38,137 nucleotides of DNA. Origin: Gammaproteobacteria bacterium (GTDB lineage Bacteria > Pseudomonadota > Gammaproteobacteria > Pseudomonadales > Azotimanducaceae). A program made the translations under genes and the position numbers. Below are positions 36,972 through 38,137 of this stretch, one piece after another. Position 1 is the stretch's first letter. Every line of letters begins with the position of its first letter. Below the pieces are notes generated by a model, which was not told where the DNA came from, made no database searches, and was given only the letters and a program-made list of their open reading frames with translations. The DNA is taken from the NCBI GenBank assembly GCA_026707905.1, contig JAPOVY010000100.1:1-38137 (forward strand). Direction: 5' to 3'.

Positions 36972-38137
36972 CTAGCCACCCACCAAACGACCTACGACTT
37001 CATTCAGTCGAATATCCAGAGATTCACTCCGATCCTCTTGAAACTCGACGGTACCTTGTTTTAACCCACGATCACCAATAGTCACACGATATGGGATACC
37101 CATAAGTTCCGCATCGTTGAACTTCACACCTGGACGTTCATCTCGGTCATCCCAGAAAACTTCAATTCCAGCTCTTCGACATTCGTGATAGAGGTCGGAA
37201 GACGCTTTCTCAACAGCATTCGAGCGGTGTTGGTTGATGGTAACAACGTGCAGTGAAGCTGGCGCCACACTTTTGGGCCAGAGGATGCCTTTTTCGTCGT
37301 GACATTGTTCTACCACGGCGGCAACAAGACGTGACACCCCTAATCCATAGCAACCCATCGTCGGAAACAGATCTTTGCCATCAGACATTTGAACAGTCAC
37401 GTTCATAGCTTCCGTGTACTTTCTACCTAGCTTGAATATGTGTCCTACTTCGATCCCACGGGTAAACGAGAGAGGTCCGCTGCCGTCTGGCGCTTGGTCA
37501 CCTGGCTGGACGTTTCTTAGATCTTCGACTCGACCTTGTGGCGCATCGCGTAACCAATTCACACCGGTCAAGTGAAAACCGTTCTCATTTGCACCACAAA
37601 CGAAGTCAGAAAGCACATCGGCGCTCCGATCGACGATATACGGTACGCCTAAATCGACGGGTCCGATCGAACCGGGATCAACTTTCAACGACATACTGAT
37701 CTCGTCGTCGGTAGCGAATTGAAGGGGAGCCACGACGCCGTCTACGTGTGCAGCTTTGATTTCGTTGAGCTGATGGTCACCACGAAGGATCAACGCGACT
37801 AACGAATCCGTACCATGAACCATTAAGGTTTTCACGCATCGAGTCGCAGGGATCCCCAGTAACTCACTAACGTCCTCGATAGTTCTGGCGTTAGGCGTTT
37901 CAACGCGCGTAAGGGATTTCTGTGGTTCAGCACGTTGGCTATCGACGAGCGCTTCAGCCCGTTCGACATTGGCGCCGTAACCGCTATTAGGTGAATAGGC
38001 AATAAGGTCTTCACCGGAATCCGCCAATACATGGAACTCTTCGCTGTCGCTACCTCCCATCAAACCCGAATCCGCCTGTACGGATCGATAGCGCAAGCCA
38101 ATTCGCTCAAGGATTGCAGAATAGGCGTCGTGCATAG
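36972..38137 (-). CDS. proS: Prolyl-tRNA synthetase, C-terminal two thirds (5' end outside window)
   Basis: ProS charges tRNA-Pro with proline. The visible 388 codons open with MHDAYSAILERIGLRYRSVQ, which corresponds to an internal stretch of the bacterial enzyme, so about 185 N-terminal residues (class II motifs 1 and 2) lie beyond the right edge. The inserted YbaK-like editing domain follows (about visible residues 85-215), which removes misacylated alanine. Next come class II motif 3, MGCYGLGVSRLVAAVVEQ, and the anticodon-binding domain (LHVVTINQHRSN to the C-terminus). This is the E. coli-type architecture. It is convergent with ctaB across a 67-base gap that holds only a weak, bulged hairpin. 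Confidence 0.95.
   Translation of the reverse strand, partial: MHDAYSAILERIGLRYRSVQADSGLMGGSDSEEFHVLADSGEDLIAYSPNSGYGANVERAEALVDSQRAEPQKSLTRVETPNARTIEDVSELLGIPATRCVKTLMVHGTDSLVALILRGDHQLNEIKAAHVDGVVAPLQFATDDEISMSLKVDPGSIGPVDLGVPYIVDRSADVLSDFVCGANENGFHLTGVNWLRDAPQGRVEDLRNVQPGDQAPDGSGPLSFTRGIEVGHIFKLGRKYTEAMNVTVQMSDGKDLFPTMGCYGLGVSRLVAAVVEQCHDEKGILWPKSVAPASLHVVTINQHRSNAVEKASSDLYHECRRAGIEVFWDDRDERPGVKFNDAELMGIPYRVTIGDRGLKQGTVEFQEDRSESLDIRLNEVVGRLVGG

Noticed and set aside
36950-36976. Bulged hairpin between ctaB and proS as a terminator
   Set aside because: Only a short stem with a two-base bulge can form, it runs into the end of proS, and no T tract follows. Too weak to list as a feature.

Overview
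The window looks like a chromosomal segment of a free-living, aerobic or microaerophilic gammaproteobacterium, probably an uncultivated, perhaps marine, lineage. The strongest lineage marker is zipA, a division gene essentially confined to Gammaproteobacteria, lying between smc and ligA as in Pseudomonas-type genomes. A complete System I cytochrome c maturation (ccm) set, an E. coli-type prolyl-tRNA synthetase with an inserted editing domain, and heme O synthase fit the same assignment. Base composition is close to even, and an unusual share of the core genes start with TTG.

Region 1 (1-9522) holds the tail of an unrecognised gene, a YheU-like small protein and then the ccm genes. ccmA, B, C and D (export and heme handling) are packed tightly. 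A reverse-strand block of about 1.7 kb, carrying a PhyH-type dioxygenase and a PIN/AbrB toxin-antitoxin pair, separates them from ccmE, F, G, H and I. The block is bounded by a 10-base direct repeat, so it looks like an insertion into a once contiguous operon. CcmI carries a duplicated C-terminal domain.

Region 2 (9526-18842) is the genome-maintenance block: smc starts 3 bases after ccmI, followed by a reverse methyltransferase gene, a 486-base AT-rich non-coding stretch with a good sigma70-type promoter, then zipA and ligA. A secreted endonuclease/exonuclease/phosphatase-family protein converges on ligA.

Region 3 (19033-24785) is accessory metabolism: a ferritin-like (probably diiron) protein, a crotonase plus DUF169 pair, and divergently a 778-residue tandem CaiB/BaiF protein in which both halves appear to lack the catalytic aspartate. 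A small single-pass membrane protein follows it. Substrates are unknown, but crotonase and CaiB-type proteins both point to CoA-thioester chemistry.

Region 4 (24786-35973) looks like an organic-substrate (probably carbohydrate or polyol) uptake and catabolism cluster: two xylose-isomerase-like TIM-barrel proteins, a TonB-dependent receptor and a Gfo/Idh/MocA oxidoreductase. It also contains the most striking gene of the window, a 1481-residue secreted protein with three capped leucine-rich-repeat modules joined to a metzincin-like zinc protease domain.

Region 5 (36005-38137) returns to core genes: ctaB (heme O synthase) and, convergent with it, proS, whose 5' part lies outside the window. 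No tRNA, rRNA, CRISPR array, transposase or prophage gene was recognised.
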